From Rhodopseudomonas palustris (GTDB taxonomy: Bacteria; Pseudomonadota; Alphaproteobacteria; Rhizobiales; Xanthobacteraceae): DNA of 64,000 bases. The translations under genes were made by a program, and so were the position numbers. Position 1 is the first letter of the stretch. Every line of letters begins with the position of its first letter. The notes under the pieces are model-generated. The model saw nothing but the letters and a program-made list of their open reading frames with translations. It had not been told where the DNA came from and did no database searches. The stretch spans positions 2,542,001-2,606,000 of the forward strand of contig NZ_CP140155.1 of the NCBI RefSeq assembly GCF_034479375.1. Direction: 5' to 3'. Positions 27,463 to 37,138 of this stretch are shown in pieces.

Positions 27463-27585
27463 TCAGGCGACCTCGAGCGGCTTGATCTTGCTGACGTCGA
27501 CCGTGCGCTCGGCGTGCCATGTGTCGTAACATGTGTCATAGGCCGCCAGCAGCCGAACGCGCCCGCGCGATCCTGCGGCGCCCAT
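27463..27585 (-). pseudogene. Possible gene remnant or very small ORF
   Basis: A 40-codon minus-strand frame from ATG 27585 to TGA 27463 ends in LLAAYDTCYDTWHAERTVDV and then SKIKPLEVA. Its sharp composition (Cys, Trp, His, paired Tyr-Asp) looks protein-like rather than like random GC-rich readthrough. There is no ribosome site and no recognised family. It may be the 3' end of a lost gene cut by the repeat that starts at 27615. Confidence 0.25.
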
Positions 27586-27614
27586 GCGCGGCCGCGTCCC
27601 GCCTCGGAGACTGA

Positions 27615-28001
27615 TTAGAGCCGTTCTGTCTTCGATGGTCAGCGCCGGCGCCCCGGGACGCTCACCACAGGCACGACCTCATGGTGAGGAGGCGCGCAGC
27701 GCCGTCTCGAACCATGCGCCGCCGGTCCTGCGTCGCCGCAACCTTCGATACGCCCGGCTCCTCAGAGTCCGACTCAAAATGAGAGCAACCATATCAGGCG
27801 CCTAAGTTCGTCTTTGCGAGGAGCGAAGCGACGAAGCAATCCAGACTCTTGTGCTCGGCGCACTGGATTGCTTCGCTTCGCTCGCAATGACGGAGATAGG
27901 GCGTTGATTTGGCGGCCCGCATTTCCGGTCAGACACTCAGGATGAGGAGTCGGTGCATTTGGTGAAGCCACATCGCTCAATCAAACGATGAAGCGCTCGA
28001 G
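27615..28001. repeat. MITE-like dispersed repeat, copy 1, interrupted by a second repeat
   Basis: It starts TTAGAGCCGTTCTG and ends GATGAAGCGCTCGAG, imperfect terminal inverted repeats. Inside is the shared core CGGGACGCTCACCAC, CTCATGGTGAGGAGGCGC, GCGCCGTCTCGAACCATG, and a degraded GACGCCCGGCTTCGCC region. Three further copies lie near 34.3, 43.7 and 62.6 kb. A different palindromic repeat (27809-27892) is nested in it. Together they account for most of the 690-base gap between the hydrolase and DUF2147 genes; a small possible ORF lies before it. Confidence 0.8.
27809..27892. repeat. Palindromic repeat B, copy 1
   Basis: It begins CGTCTTTGCGAGGAGCGAAG and ends CTTCGCTCGCAATGACG, with inner inverted arms AAGCAATCCAG and CTGGATTGCTT. 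The second copy at 62762-62850 is nearly identical in reverse orientation. Confidence 0.9.
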
Positions 28002-28022
28002 CCTTCACGTGCGGCAAGAATC

Positions 28023-28051
28023 AAAAAAGCACCCCTCGGGCCGAGGGGTGC
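28023..28051 (-). terminator. Terminator of the DUF2147 gene
   Basis: A stem GCACCCCTCGG (28029-28039) pairs with CCGAGGGGTGC (28041-28051). On the minus strand it is followed by TTTTTT (28028-28023). Confidence 0.88.
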
Positions 28052-28100
28052 TCTTTGGGAAGACGCAGCGCGTCGTTCGAAGCGTTTCTGCGCCGCCCGC

Positions 28101-28754
28101 TTACTTCGCGGGCGCCGGCGCCATCATGCCGCCCTTTTGCATCGGGGCCGGGGCGGCTTTCGCCTTGCCGGCGGTGGTGCCGGGCTTGGTGCCGACGGGG
28201 GGAGTGACGGCCGCCGCCTGTTCGGGCATGAACTTGGCGACGATCGCGGGGTCGAGCTGGGCGATCGCGGTGTCGGGCAGCCGGAACCAGTCCTCGTCCT
28301 TGCCGAGCGCCGGCGTCATCAGATAGCCGCGCAGCGTCAGGGTCTGGCCGTCGGGGCTCACGGTGAGCATCGCCTTCCAGACGTCGCCGTTGCGCGGATC
28401 GAGGATGTTGCCGTTCTCGTAGACCCGGCCCTTGCGCTTCATGTCGCGGATCAGCGAGATGCCGAGCACCGGCTGGTCCTTGCGGTCGTCCTCGCACTCG
28501 TCGCAGACCGCGATGGCGGTCTGGCCGGGCGGGTTGAAGGTCTTGGCGACGACGCCTTCGTACATGTTGTTGCCGCGGTCGAGCATCAGCACCCAGACCA
28601 CCGGCTTGCCGGTCGGCTTGCCGTTGTCGGTCCGCTGCCAGAGTCCGACGGCGGTCGGTTCCGCGGCGGCCACGGGAACAGCCGCGGAGAACAAGTACGT
28701 GAAGGCGGCGACGGCCGCCAGCGCGACGATACGGATCGGTCGATGTGTATTCAT
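28101..28754 (-). CDS. Secreted DUF2147-family protein
   Basis: 217 residues from ATG 28754 (AGGTG upstream). A signal peptide (IRIVALAAVAAFTYLFSAAV, cleaved near Ala-Ala-Ala-Glu) precedes a single domain: VGLWQRTDNGKPTGKPVVWV, then ISLIRDMKRKGRVYENGNIL and DPRNGDVWKAML, the DUF2147 pattern of small periplasmic beta proteins. A low-complexity Pro/Ala/Lys/Met tail (about 185-217) follows. A Cys-x2-Cys (CDECED) may form a disulfide. Function is unknown, although relatives are linked to envelope stress or polymer metabolism. It is followed by its own terminator. Confidence 0.85.
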   Translation of the reverse strand: MNTHRPIRIVALAAVAAFTYLFSAAVPVAAAEPTAVGLWQRTDNGKPTGKPVVWVLMLDRGNNMYEGVVAKTFNPPGQTAIAVCDECEDDRKDQPVLGISLIRDMKRKGRVYENGNILDPRNGDVWKAMLTVSPDGQTLTLRGYLMTPALGKDEDWFRLPDTAIAQLDPAIVAKFMPEQAAAVTPPVGTKPGTTAGKAKAAPAPMQKGGMMAPAPAK

Positions 28755-28822
28755 GGCAACACCTGAAACATCGCGATGAGACGAGAATATGGCGGATCGG
28801 TATGACAATCCAGTCGGCAAAG

Positions 28823-30133
28823 CTAAGCGCCGGCCGGTCGGCAATTGTGTGACGTAGCGGCCGGCGACGCGGCGGCCGGAGTTTCAGCCATCGCGGCGCG
28901 ACGGCCCGGAACCCCGCGCTGCGCCGTCGCCAGCGCCGCACCGAGGCAGATCCCGACCGGCAGCCAGAACAGAATATACAGATAACCGAGATCGCTCGGG
29001 ATGATTTCGTAGTCGACGCTGGTGGCGGTGAGACAGGTTGCGAGCAGCGCCAGCGCGACGATCTCGCGGCGGCGCGACCACGCCCGCAGCGCACTGATCA
29101 GCGACGCCAGAACGACGCCCGCGAGCGCCATCACGCTGAGCACGCCGCCACGCACCGCCGCACACAGGAAGATGTTGTGGCCGTTCATCACCACGCTGCC
29201 GTCGGGCAGCGTGCGCTGGGTGTCGAAGGCGAGACCGTAGCCGAGCCACGGCTTCAGCAGCGCCATGTCGAGATAGACCGGCCACAGCGTCAGCCGCAGG
29301 CTGTCGCGCCGCTGCAGCAATTCGCCGGCCAGCGGCGTCAGCAGCGCGACCGCGGCGGCGACCGCCACCAGCGCCACGATCGCCGCCGCCAACCGCCAGT
29401 TCGCCGACAGGATCGACACGCCGATGCCGACCGTCGCCGCGATCAGCGAGCCGCGGCTGCCGGTCAGCACGATCGCGAACAGCAGGATCAGCACCGACAC
29501 CGCCAGCATCGCGAACTGCCAGCGCCGCAGCGTCCGCGACGCCATCACCGCCGCCGCGCCGACGCAGGGCATCGCGAACATCATGCCGATGACGTTGGAA
29601 TTGTAGTACACGGTCAGGCCCTTGACGCCCTGCAGCCGGACGGTGAGCAGCGTCTCCAGCGACAGCCCGCTGAACGACACCACATCGCGGATCGCCGCCA
29701 GCGCCGCCACCGGCGCCAGTACCAGGAACAGCAGCCGCAGGAAATCGCCGTCACTGCGCACCAGTTGCGCGACGACCACGACGAACACCAGCACCGCCGC
29801 GAGGTAGCGCAGGTTCTTCAACAGCATCGGCGCAGGCGTCTCGCCGCCGAGCGCCGAGGTGCCGATGATCAGCAGCAGGAACGCCGCGGCGGCGACGAAC
29901 ACGCCCGATCTCACGATCGGCAGCAGGTTCCGGGCCGACGCCGTCGCGATCAGCATCACCGGCAGCACCAGGAACCACATCACGGTGCGCGCCAGCCAGA
30001 TGCTGTGCATCACATAGACCAGGCACATCGACAGGATGAACAGCTTCTCGCCGGCCCGCACGCGTATCAGCCAGTCGCGGGTCCGCTCCAGCCTCTGCCG
30101 GGCGCGCGACGATCGGGCGAGGACGGAAACCAT
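28823..30133 (-). CDS. O-antigen ligase/polymerase-like membrane protein (Wzy_C family)
   Basis: 436 residues with about eleven to twelve transmembrane helices. The family motifs LTGSRGSLIAA (near residue 222) and the large periplasmic loop with KPWLGYGLAFDTQR and GHNIFLCAAVRGG are characteristic of WaaL/Wzy-type enzymes that join or polymerise undecaprenyl-linked O-antigen repeats. It ends in an Ala/Pro-rich tail. The gene starts 7 bases after the stop of the glycosyltransferase gene on the same strand, so the two are probably cotranscribed in surface-polysaccharide synthesis. Ligase and polymerase cannot be told apart by sequence alone. Confidence 0.85.
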   Translation of the reverse strand: MVSVLARSSRARQRLERTRDWLIRVRAGEKLFILSMCLVYVMHSIWLARTVMWFLVLPVMLIATASARNLLPIVRSGVFVAAAAFLLLIIGTSALGGETPAPMLLKNLRYLAAVLVFVVVVAQLVRSDGDFLRLLFLVLAPVAALAAIRDVVSFSGLSLETLLTVRLQGVKGLTVYYNSNVIGMMFAMPCVGAAAVMASRTLRRWQFAMLAVSVLILLFAIVLTGSRGSLIAATVGIGVSILSANWRLAAAIVALVAVAAAVALLTPLAGELLQRRDSLRLTLWPVYLDMALLKPWLGYGLAFDTQRTLPDGSVVMNGHNIFLCAAVRGGVLSVMALAGVVLASLISALRAWSRRREIVALALLATCLTATSVDYEIIPSDLGYLYILFWLPVGICLGAALATAQRGVPGRRAAMAETPAAASPAATSHNCRPAGA

Positions 30134-30140
30134 TGGACTC

Positions 30141-31472
30141 CTAGATCTTGGGGTGGGACGCGGCCGACAGGCTGCGCAGCACCTCCGCCAGGCGGCGGGC
30201 GGATTGTGCCCAGGTCACCGGGCGATAGTTCTCCCGGATCGCCGCTTCGTACTTGGCAAGTTGCTCAGGCGAACCGATCAGGTCAAGCACCGCGTCGCGC
30301 CAGGCGGCGAAATCCAAGGGATCGAGGTGGCCGGCGAGGCCGGCGCCGGCCTCGGGCAGCGACGAGGTGTTCGATGCGAGACAGTATTTGCCGAAAGCCA
30401 GGCTCTCTGACACCGGCAACCCCCAGCCCTCGTAGAACGAGGGATACAGCGTGAACGCGCAGTGCTGGTACAACCACGCCAGTTCGTCGTCGCCGGCGCG
30501 CGGCAAATGAACGATCGATGACGCGGTGACCGGATCGTGCGCGATCTGCCACAACAGATCCGCGCTGCCGAAGCCGGGCTGGCCGACGATCACCAGCGTC
30601 GGCAGATCCGGCGTTCCCTGCTCGGTCAGCCGCCGCCACACATGATACAGCAGGTCGAAATTCTTGCGCGACTGGATCGTCGAGACGCTGAGCACGAAGC
30701 GCTGCGCCTGCGAACCGCCCAGCGCAGCAGGCCGGCGCGCGGCGGCCGGCGTCGCCAGATCGGCGCCGAGATGCACCACCTCGATCGCGCCGTGCAGCCC
30801 GCCATGGCGGTTCGCATAGGCCCGCACATCGGCGCTGGTCGAGTCCGAGATCGACACTACGAGATCGCATTCGCGGATCAGGAATTGCGCATAGGCCTCG
30901 AATTGCGCGACGAACTCGCCGTCGGCGAAGAACTGCGGCGCCACCACCGGGATGAAGTCCTGGCACACCGCGGCGATCCGGGTGCCGCGGGCGCGTCGCA
31001 TTTGCGCCACCGCCGCGTAGTCGACCCGCGACCAATTCTCGCCGGCGAGCAGCAGCACTTCGTGGCCGCCGGCCACGCCGGGCGGCGGCAGTCCCGCGCT
31101 GCCGGACATTTTTTGCAACAGCGGCGCGGCGGCGCCGCGCACCGAGGTGCGGATCGCGCGCTCGAGCTTCTTGCCGAGCGGCTTGATCGACGACAGCATC
31201 GTCGCACGCGCAGGCTTCGGCTTCGCCGCGGCGACCGGCCTGGCGCCGAGGTCGGGCGCGGCGGCGACCGGCACGTAGTCCCGCCGCAACGGTTCGTAGC
31301 GGCAGAAGCCGAGCTGCGATCCCATCTGTTCGGACAGCGCGGTGGCGATGCTGTGCTCGACCCGCAGCGTGCCGTTCATCTGGCCGGAGCGCGCGCGATG
31401 GCTGGTCGACACGTCCATCCACAGCCAGGGTTGTTGCGGCGGCGGGGTCTGGCTGTCGGGAGTCTGCGCCAA
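30141..31472 (-). CDS. Glycosyltransferase family 4-type (GT-B)
   Basis: 443 residues from a TTG at 31472; ATG 31418 (at LWMDVSTSHR) is an alternative and neither has a strong ribosome site. The C-terminal half has SVSTIQSRKNFDLLYHVWRR and the donor-binding PSFYEGWGLPVSESLAFGK, the E-x7-E element of GT4 enzymes. The N-terminal half has a Lys/Ala-rich insert (about 75-125) not usual for the family. It would transfer a nucleotide-sugar residue to a glycan in the cytoplasm. It is directly upstream of, and probably cotranscribed with, the ligase-like gene. Confidence 0.85.
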   Translation of the reverse strand: MAQTPDSQTPPPQQPWLWMDVSTSHRARSGQMNGTLRVEHSIATALSEQMGSQLGFCRYEPLRRDYVPVAAAPDLGARPVAAAKPKPARATMLSSIKPLGKKLERAIRTSVRGAAAPLLQKMSGSAGLPPPGVAGGHEVLLLAGENWSRVDYAAVAQMRRARGTRIAAVCQDFIPVVAPQFFADGEFVAQFEAYAQFLIRECDLVVSISDSTSADVRAYANRHGGLHGAIEVVHLGADLATPAAARRPAALGGSQAQRFVLSVSTIQSRKNFDLLYHVWRRLTEQGTPDLPTLVIVGQPGFGSADLLWQIAHDPVTASSIVHLPRAGDDELAWLYQHCAFTLYPSFYEGWGLPVSESLAFGKYCLASNTSSLPEAGAGLAGHLDPLDFAAWRDAVLDLIGSPEQLAKYEAAIRENYRPVTWAQSARRLAEVLRSLSAASHPKI

Positions 31473-31781
31473 GTTCTGTCCGTCGCGTGGTGCCGGCCGT
31501 CAGAGGCCGGCTGAACAATATTCATGGGGACCAGGCCCGCCCAGTAATCATCGGATCTGGTGAGACCGGGTCTGGTCGGATTCGTGATCAGCCTCGACTC
31601 GGGTCTAGCGGGTCGGGCTTCGCAGCGTCAATGGCAAGGACGTGTTGACGGCCGCAAATCCGCCGCGACTGCAGTTACCTGCTCCGCCGCGCCGCGCTTG
31701 CAAAGCTGTGGTGGCCGCGGTCTATCTTCGGCCGAGTGCTTCGGCCCATCCGCCGCGTGCACGAATCGAGCGAGGACGACA
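31473..31781. other. Gap between divergent glycosyltransferase genes
   Basis: 309 bases that remain open in frame with the plus-strand gene from 31560, but the encoded segment is unlike a GT2 N-terminus (Cys/Arg/Ser-rich). It presumably carries the divergent promoters. No clear promoter element was seen. Confidence 0.4.
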
Positions 31782-32825
31782 GTGCCACCGGAACGCCCGC
31801 CACAAGTGTCGGTGATCCTGCCGGTTCGCGACGGCCAGCGCTGGCTGCGCGAGGCGGTCGACAGCGTGCTCGCGCAGACATTGACCGATCTCGAATTGCT
31901 GGTGATCGACGACGGCTCGACCGACGCCACCCCGGCAATACTCGAAGAGGCGCGCGGCCGCGATCCCCGCGTCGTCGTGTTGCCGCAACAGCGCGAGGGG
32001 CTGGTCGCCGCGCTCAATCGCGGCCTCACGCAAGCGCGCGCGCCGCTGATCGCCCGGCTCGACGCCGACGACGTCGCGCTGCCCGAGCGGCTGGCGCGGC
32101 AGTGCGATTATCTGCACGCGCATCCGGACGTCGTGCTGCTCGGCGGCTGGGCAGAGATCATCGACGCCCACGGCGCGTTGTCCGGCCGGCAGATGCGGCC
32201 CGGTCCCGAACGGCTGCGCGAGACGCTGGCGAAGAAGAGCCCGTTCATCCACCCGACGGTGATGTTCCGCGCCGAGGCGGCCCGCCGCGTCGGCGGCTAT
32301 CGCGCCGCTTTCGAGGCCGGCGAGGACTATGATTTCTGGCTGCGGCTCGCCGACATCGGCGAGATCGCGATCCTGCCCGAGGTGCTGATCCGCTATCGCG
32401 AGCACGGCGGCAGCGTGACCCGCACCCGCGAGCTGCGGCAGATCTATTCGGCCCGCCTCGCCAAGCTCGCCGGCGCCGCCCGCAATTCGGGTCGCCCCGA
32501 CCCTTCCGCGACCCTCACCACGCCGCCCGATTGGCACGATCCCAATCCCGGCGATTTCGAACGCGACAGCTCGCGGCTGTACCGGATGCTCGAACTCGCC
32601 GATCCGGCGCTGGCGCGCGCCGCGCCCGCGTCGGCGATCGACCTCGCGGCGATCACCTCACAACGATCGACGCTGACCGCCGGCGAACGCAAATTCGCCC
32701 AGGCCGCCGCGCTGAATCTGCTGCGCGAGCGCCGCGACCTCCCGGTCTCCCGCATCTCGCTCCTCGCGCTATTGCTGCGGCTCGGCCCGGCGAAGGCCGC
32801 GAAGATGCTGATGCGCCGAAAATAA
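31782..32825 (+). CDS. Glycosyltransferase family 2
   Basis: 347 residues from GTG 31782, chosen because GAGG lies 8 bases upstream and the GT-A fold begins at once (QVSVILPVRDGQRWLREAVD). Features include DDGSTDATP, the DxD-type motif ARLDADDVALPERL, and the acceptor region EAGEDYDFWLRLADIGEIAI with the catalytic Glu-Asp. Such inverting enzymes add sugars to surface polysaccharides. A Pro/Asp-rich linker (about 235-260) precedes a helical C-terminal tail of ~85 residues. It is divergent from the GT4/ligase pair and may serve the same polymer. Confidence 0.87.
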   Translation: MPPERPPQVSVILPVRDGQRWLREAVDSVLAQTLTDLELLVIDDGSTDATPAILEEARGRDPRVVVLPQQREGLVAALNRGLTQARAPLIARLDADDVALPERLARQCDYLHAHPDVVLLGGWAEIIDAHGALSGRQMRPGPERLRETLAKKSPFIHPTVMFRAEAARRVGGYRAAFEAGEDYDFWLRLADIGEIAILPEVLIRYREHGGSVTRTRELRQIYSARLAKLAGAARNSGRPDPSATLTTPPDWHDPNPGDFERDSSRLYRMLELADPALARAAPASAIDLAAITSQRSTLTAGERKFAQAAALNLLRERRDLPVSRISLLALLLRLGPAKAAKMLMRRK

Positions 32826-32868
32826 CACCGCCGGGCCTGGCGAGGCACGAACCGCAGCGCGCCGGCAA

Positions 32869-34143
32869 CTACGCGCCGGGTTGCACGAAGCGGCGCGCCA
32901 GCGCGTGGTAGATGCCCTCATCCGACACCAGGCGCGACGCCGCATAGGCGATCACCGAGGTCGCCATCAGCGGGATCACCATGGTGTGGTTGTCGGTCAT
33001 CTCGATCACGATGGCGAAGGCGGTGATCGGCGCCTGCACCACGCCCGAGAAATAGGCCACCATGCCGAGCAGCATGATCGCCGCGATCGGCGTGTCGGTG
33101 AACAGCGCCGCGATGTTGCTGCCGAGCCCGGCGCCGACCGCCAGCGAGGGCGAGAAGATGCCGCCCGGCAGGCCGCTGACCGACGACAGCGTCGTCGCCA
33201 GCCATTTCAGCACGCCGAACTCCGTCGGCAGCGGCGACCCGCTTTCCAGCGCCGTCTTCACCTGGGCATAGCTGGTGCCGTAGACCGTATCGTCCGACGC
33301 GAAGCCGCAGATCGCCACCGCGAACCCGCAGCCGAGCGCCAGCAGCAGCGGATGCCGGGCGATCGCCTGCAACCCGCCCGCCGCCACCACGATGCGGCTG
33401 AACAGGCCGCCGGCGAGCCCGCCGACGACGCCGCAGGCCGGGATCGCCAGCCAGTCGACGCCGCCGCGCAGCGTCATCGCGCTGGTGCCGAAATACGTGT
33501 AGTTGCCGAGCAATGCGACCGAGGTCAGGCCGGCCGCCACCACCGCGGCGATGATCAGCGTGCTCGACCGCGTTTCGAACGAGCGGCTCATTTCCTCGAT
33601 GCCGAAGATGATGCCGGCGAGCGGCGTGTTGAACGCCGCCGCCACGCCGGCCGAGGCGCCGGCGAGAATCAGCGCCGGCTGCCGCCGCGGCGACAGCCGC
33701 CCGAGCGCGAACATGATCGAGGCGCCGATCTGCACGGTCGGCCCCTCGCGCCCGACCGACGCGCCGACCAACAGGCCGAACAGCGTGAGCACGAACTTGC
33801 CGACCGCGACGCGCATCGACACCAGCCGGCCGCGCGCGGTCTGGTCGGTCAGCCGCCGCGCCGCGATCGCCTGCGGGATGCCGCTGCCCTGCGCATTCTG
33901 GAAGAACCGGTCGGTCAGATACACCGAGATCAGGAAGCCGAGCGGCGTGACGACGAAGGGCAGATAGCGCGAATGCCCGAGCAGCGCGACGAAAGCCGTC
34001 TGCGCCAGATCGGCGAGCTGCGCCAGCGCCGCGGCCGCCGCCCCGATCACCACCCCGCCCAGCAGAAAGATCGCCCGCCGCCGCGACCGCGTCGACACCA
34101 CGACCAACAGCCGCTTGTGGCGGCGAGACAGGGCGAATTTCAT
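32869..34143 (-). CDS. ClC-family chloride/proton antiporter
   Basis: 424 residues with about ten to twelve hydrophobic helices. All three selectivity motifs are present: GSGIP (86-90), GREGP (131-135, with gating Glu133) and GIFSPSL in the C-terminal third. The intact gating glutamate supports a Cl-/H+ exchanger rather than a channel. There is no C-terminal CBS pair. The N-terminus is unusually basic (LSRRHKRLLVVVSTRSRRRA). It sits in the inner membrane. It has no apparent operon partner, and the downstream GT2 gene converges on it. Confidence 0.9.
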   Translation of the reverse strand: MKFALSRRHKRLLVVVSTRSRRRAIFLLGGVVIGAAAAALAQLADLAQTAFVALLGHSRYLPFVVTPLGFLISVYLTDRFFQNAQGSGIPQAIAARRLTDQTARGRLVSMRVAVGKFVLTLFGLLVGASVGREGPTVQIGASIMFALGRLSPRRQPALILAGASAGVAAAFNTPLAGIIFGIEEMSRSFETRSSTLIIAAVVAAGLTSVALLGNYTYFGTSAMTLRGGVDWLAIPACGVVGGLAGGLFSRIVVAAGGLQAIARHPLLLALGCGFAVAICGFASDDTVYGTSYAQVKTALESGSPLPTEFGVLKWLATTLSSVSGLPGGIFSPSLAVGAGLGSNIAALFTDTPIAAIMLLGMVAYFSGVVQAPITAFAIVIEMTDNHTMVIPLMATSVIAYAASRLVSDEGIYHALARRFVQPGA

Positions 34144-34288
34144 CGGCAGGATCGGCGCTCGCGAGGGCTTGGGAACTCGTGAGGCCCTTCATGCCGCGTC
34201 CCCCGCGCCGGAGTCCAGCAATCGGGGGCATAAACTTGGCGTGATGCGGGCGCAGCGCCGCTGCGGGCCTTCATCAACATCAATCCGG

Positions 34289-34490
34289 CGGGACGCTCAC
34301 CACAGGCACAACCTCAACAGGCACACCCTCATGGTGAGGAGGCGCGCAGCGCCGTCTCGAACCATGCGCCGCGGGCCATGCATCCCCCGCCATCCTTCGA
34401 GACGCCCGGCTTCGCCGGGCTCCTCAGGATGAGGAGTCCGTACATTCGGCAAGGACCATGTCGCTTCAATCAATCGATGAAACGTCCAAC
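34289..34490. repeat. MITE-like dispersed repeat, copy 2
   Basis: It has the full core CGGGACGCTCACCACAGGCA, CTCATGGTGAGGAGGCGC, CCGTCTCGAACCATG, CCATCCTTCGAGACGCCCGG and CTTCGCCGGGCTCCTCAGG, then the tail TCGCTTCAATCAATCGATGAAAC. The end is degraded (AAACGTCC instead of AAGCGCTC). It fills much of the 438-base gap between the ClC and ferredoxin-reductase genes. Confidence 0.85.
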
Positions 34491-34499
34491 AGCTCGAAA

Positions 34500-34529
34500 C
34501 GCAAAGGGCGCGCCCGTCGGCGCGCCCTG
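34500..34529 (-). terminator. Terminator downstream of the ferredoxin-NADP reductase gene
   Basis: GGGCGCGCC pairs with GGCGCGCCC around a 4-base loop. On the minus strand a TTTGCGTTTCG tail follows. It begins about 50 bases after the reductase stop. Confidence 0.75.
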
Positions 34530-34581
34530 AACTAACAACTCTCGACATCAACCGCCGGCGGCATGGCGCCGCCGCGTGTAC

Positions 34582-35721
<1,140 letters not shown>

Positions 35722-35771
35722 CTATCTCAAGAACTGCGCTCAATGGTCTCCAAAAGCCCGGAGAATGGCCC

Positions 35772-36227
35772 TTGTCTGCACGATCCCGCGACCACGCAGT
35801 GCCTCGGCTCGAGGACTTCCCCTACCGACTTTCGGACAATGTCCGGTTCGCCGATCTCGACCCGAACAACCACGTCAACAACGCGGTCTATGCCAGCTAT
35901 TTCGAGACCGGCCGGGTGACGCTGATGAAGGATGCGTCGCACGGGCTGATCCCGGAGGGGCTGTCCTGGGTGCTGGTGCGGCTCGACATCCACTTCCGCA
36001 GCGAGTTGCACTGGCCGGGAACCATCGAGCTCGGCATCGGCCTCGTGAAGCTCGGCCGCACCTCGACGCATTTCGATCAGGTGGTGTTCTCGGACGGCGT
36101 CTGTGTCGCCTCGGCGCGCGCGGTCACCGTGCTGGTCGATGCGCACAGCCGCAAGCCGACGCCGCTGACCGATCAGCTCATCGCCAACCTCGCGCCGTGG
36201 TGGCTGCACGGCGTCGAGCACGCTTAG
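35772..36227 (+). CDS. Hotdog-fold acyl-CoA thioesterase (4HBT type)
   Basis: 151 residues. The start is TTG 35772, supported by GGAG 8 bases upstream, with no suitable ATG nearby. The active-site motif ADLDPNNHVNNAVYASYFET (Asp-Pro-x-x-His-Val-Asn) is that of 4-hydroxybenzoyl-CoA/YbgC-type thioesterases that hydrolyse acyl- or aryl-CoA in the cytoplasm. The C-terminus (ALLVDAHS-like strand, then PWWLHGVEHA) is typical in length. It sits between divergent/convergent redox genes; whether it shares their pathway is not shown. Confidence 0.88.
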   Translation: MSARSRDHAVPRLEDFPYRLSDNVRFADLDPNNHVNNAVYASYFETGRVTLMKDASHGLIPEGLSWVLVRLDIHFRSELHWPGTIELGIGLVKLGRTSTHFDQVVFSDGVCVASARAVTVLVDAHSRKPTPLTDQLIANLAPWWLHGVEHA

Positions 36228-36285
36228 CAGGCGCAGCGAGCGTTGACGCCCGGGGCGCCTTGCGCCCGAGGCGGTTACGCTGGGA

Positions 36286-36606
36286 TCAGGCCTGGCGGTC
36301 CGGCGTGGAAATCACGAGGCCGTCGAGTTCGTCGGTGACCTTGATCTGGCACGACAGCCGCGAGTTCGGCCGCACGTCGTAGCCGAAGTCGAGCATGTCC
36401 TCTTCCATCGGCGACGGGCCGCCGACCTTCTCGCGCCAGGCCTCGTCGACATAGACGTGGCAGGTCGCGCAGGCGCAGGCGCCGCCGCATTCGGCCTCGA
36501 TGCCGGGGATGGCGTTGCGGATCGCCGCTTCCATCACGGTCGCGCCGTTCTCGACGTCGACGATGCGGGTCTCTCCGGAGTGATCAACAAAGTGAATCTT
36601 GGCCAT
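36286..36606 (-). CDS. [2Fe-2S] ferredoxin, adrenodoxin/palustrisredoxin-B type
   Basis: 106 residues from ATG 36606. The cluster ligands are Cys40, Cys46, Cys49 and Cys86, spaced C-x5-C-x2-C-x36-C as in vertebrate-type ferredoxins. An extra Cys44 lies inside the loop. The acidic segment [10 protein letters not shown] is the usual partner-docking helix. It should carry electrons from the nearby NADPH reductase to P450s or other oxygenases. By length and context it resembles palustrisredoxin B (puxB) of R. palustris, an identification made from memory and not verified. Confidence 0.92.
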   Translation of the reverse strand: MAKIHFVDHSGETRIVDVENGATVMEAAIRNAIPGIEAECGGACACATCHVYVDEAWREKVGGPSPMEEDMLDFGYDVRPNSRLSCQIKVTDELDGLVISTPDRQA

Positions 36607-36763
36607 GATTGCTCGTCGGACGCTCTGCTCGTTCGGACTGGAAAGGATGACGGGCTGTCCTATAGCGGGTCGGTCGGCTTTCCGCCAGCGCCCCGGCGGG
36701 CAAAATCGGGAACCGCCATCGGCCTTTCGCCGCAGCGACCTGCGAGGCGCGCGTCGCGGCGGA

Positions 36764-37138
36764 TCAGCGCTCCAGCCGCTCGCCGATCGTGGCCCTTGCG
36801 TGCTCGACCGCTGCATCGAGCGCCGCGAGCCGGTCGGAGACATCCTTGCCGCAGCGCAGCGCGTCCTCGAATTCCTCGGCCGCGTCCGCCACCGCGAACG
36901 CCCCGATCGCCCGCGCCGAGCCTTTCAGCGTATGCGCCAGCGCCGCCGCGTCGGCAGGCCGGGACGCCAGCACCGCCACCATGCTCGCCGCCTGCGTCGA
37001 GAAGATCGTCAGCACCTCGCGCGCGAGCGACTTATCCCCAAGCGTCATCCGCTCGAGGTGCCCCTCGTCGATCGCCCCGAAATCCGGCACCAACGGCGGC
37101 GAAGCCATCCACTCGACCCAATCCAGTTGCAGCGACAA
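36764..37138 (-). CDS. Stand-alone histidine phosphotransfer (Hpt) protein
   Basis: 124 residues. TTG 37138 is taken as start because GGAGAG lies 8 bases upstream; the ATG at 37108 has no ribosome site. A single four-helix Hpt domain is seen, with phospho-acceptor His69 in [13 protein letters not shown]. Such proteins pass phosphate between hybrid kinases and response regulators. It is divergent from the growth-pole-ring-like gene, and a full CtrA box lies between them. The partner kinase is not in the immediate neighbourhood; the double hybrid kinase in this window already ends in its own receiver and is one candidate donor. Confidence 0.88.
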   Translation of the reverse strand: MSLQLDWVEWMASPPLVPDFGAIDEGHLERMTLGDKSLAREVLTIFSTQAASMVAVLASRPADAAALAHTLKGSARAIGAFAVADAAEEFEDALRCGKDVSDRLAALDAAVEHARATIGERLER

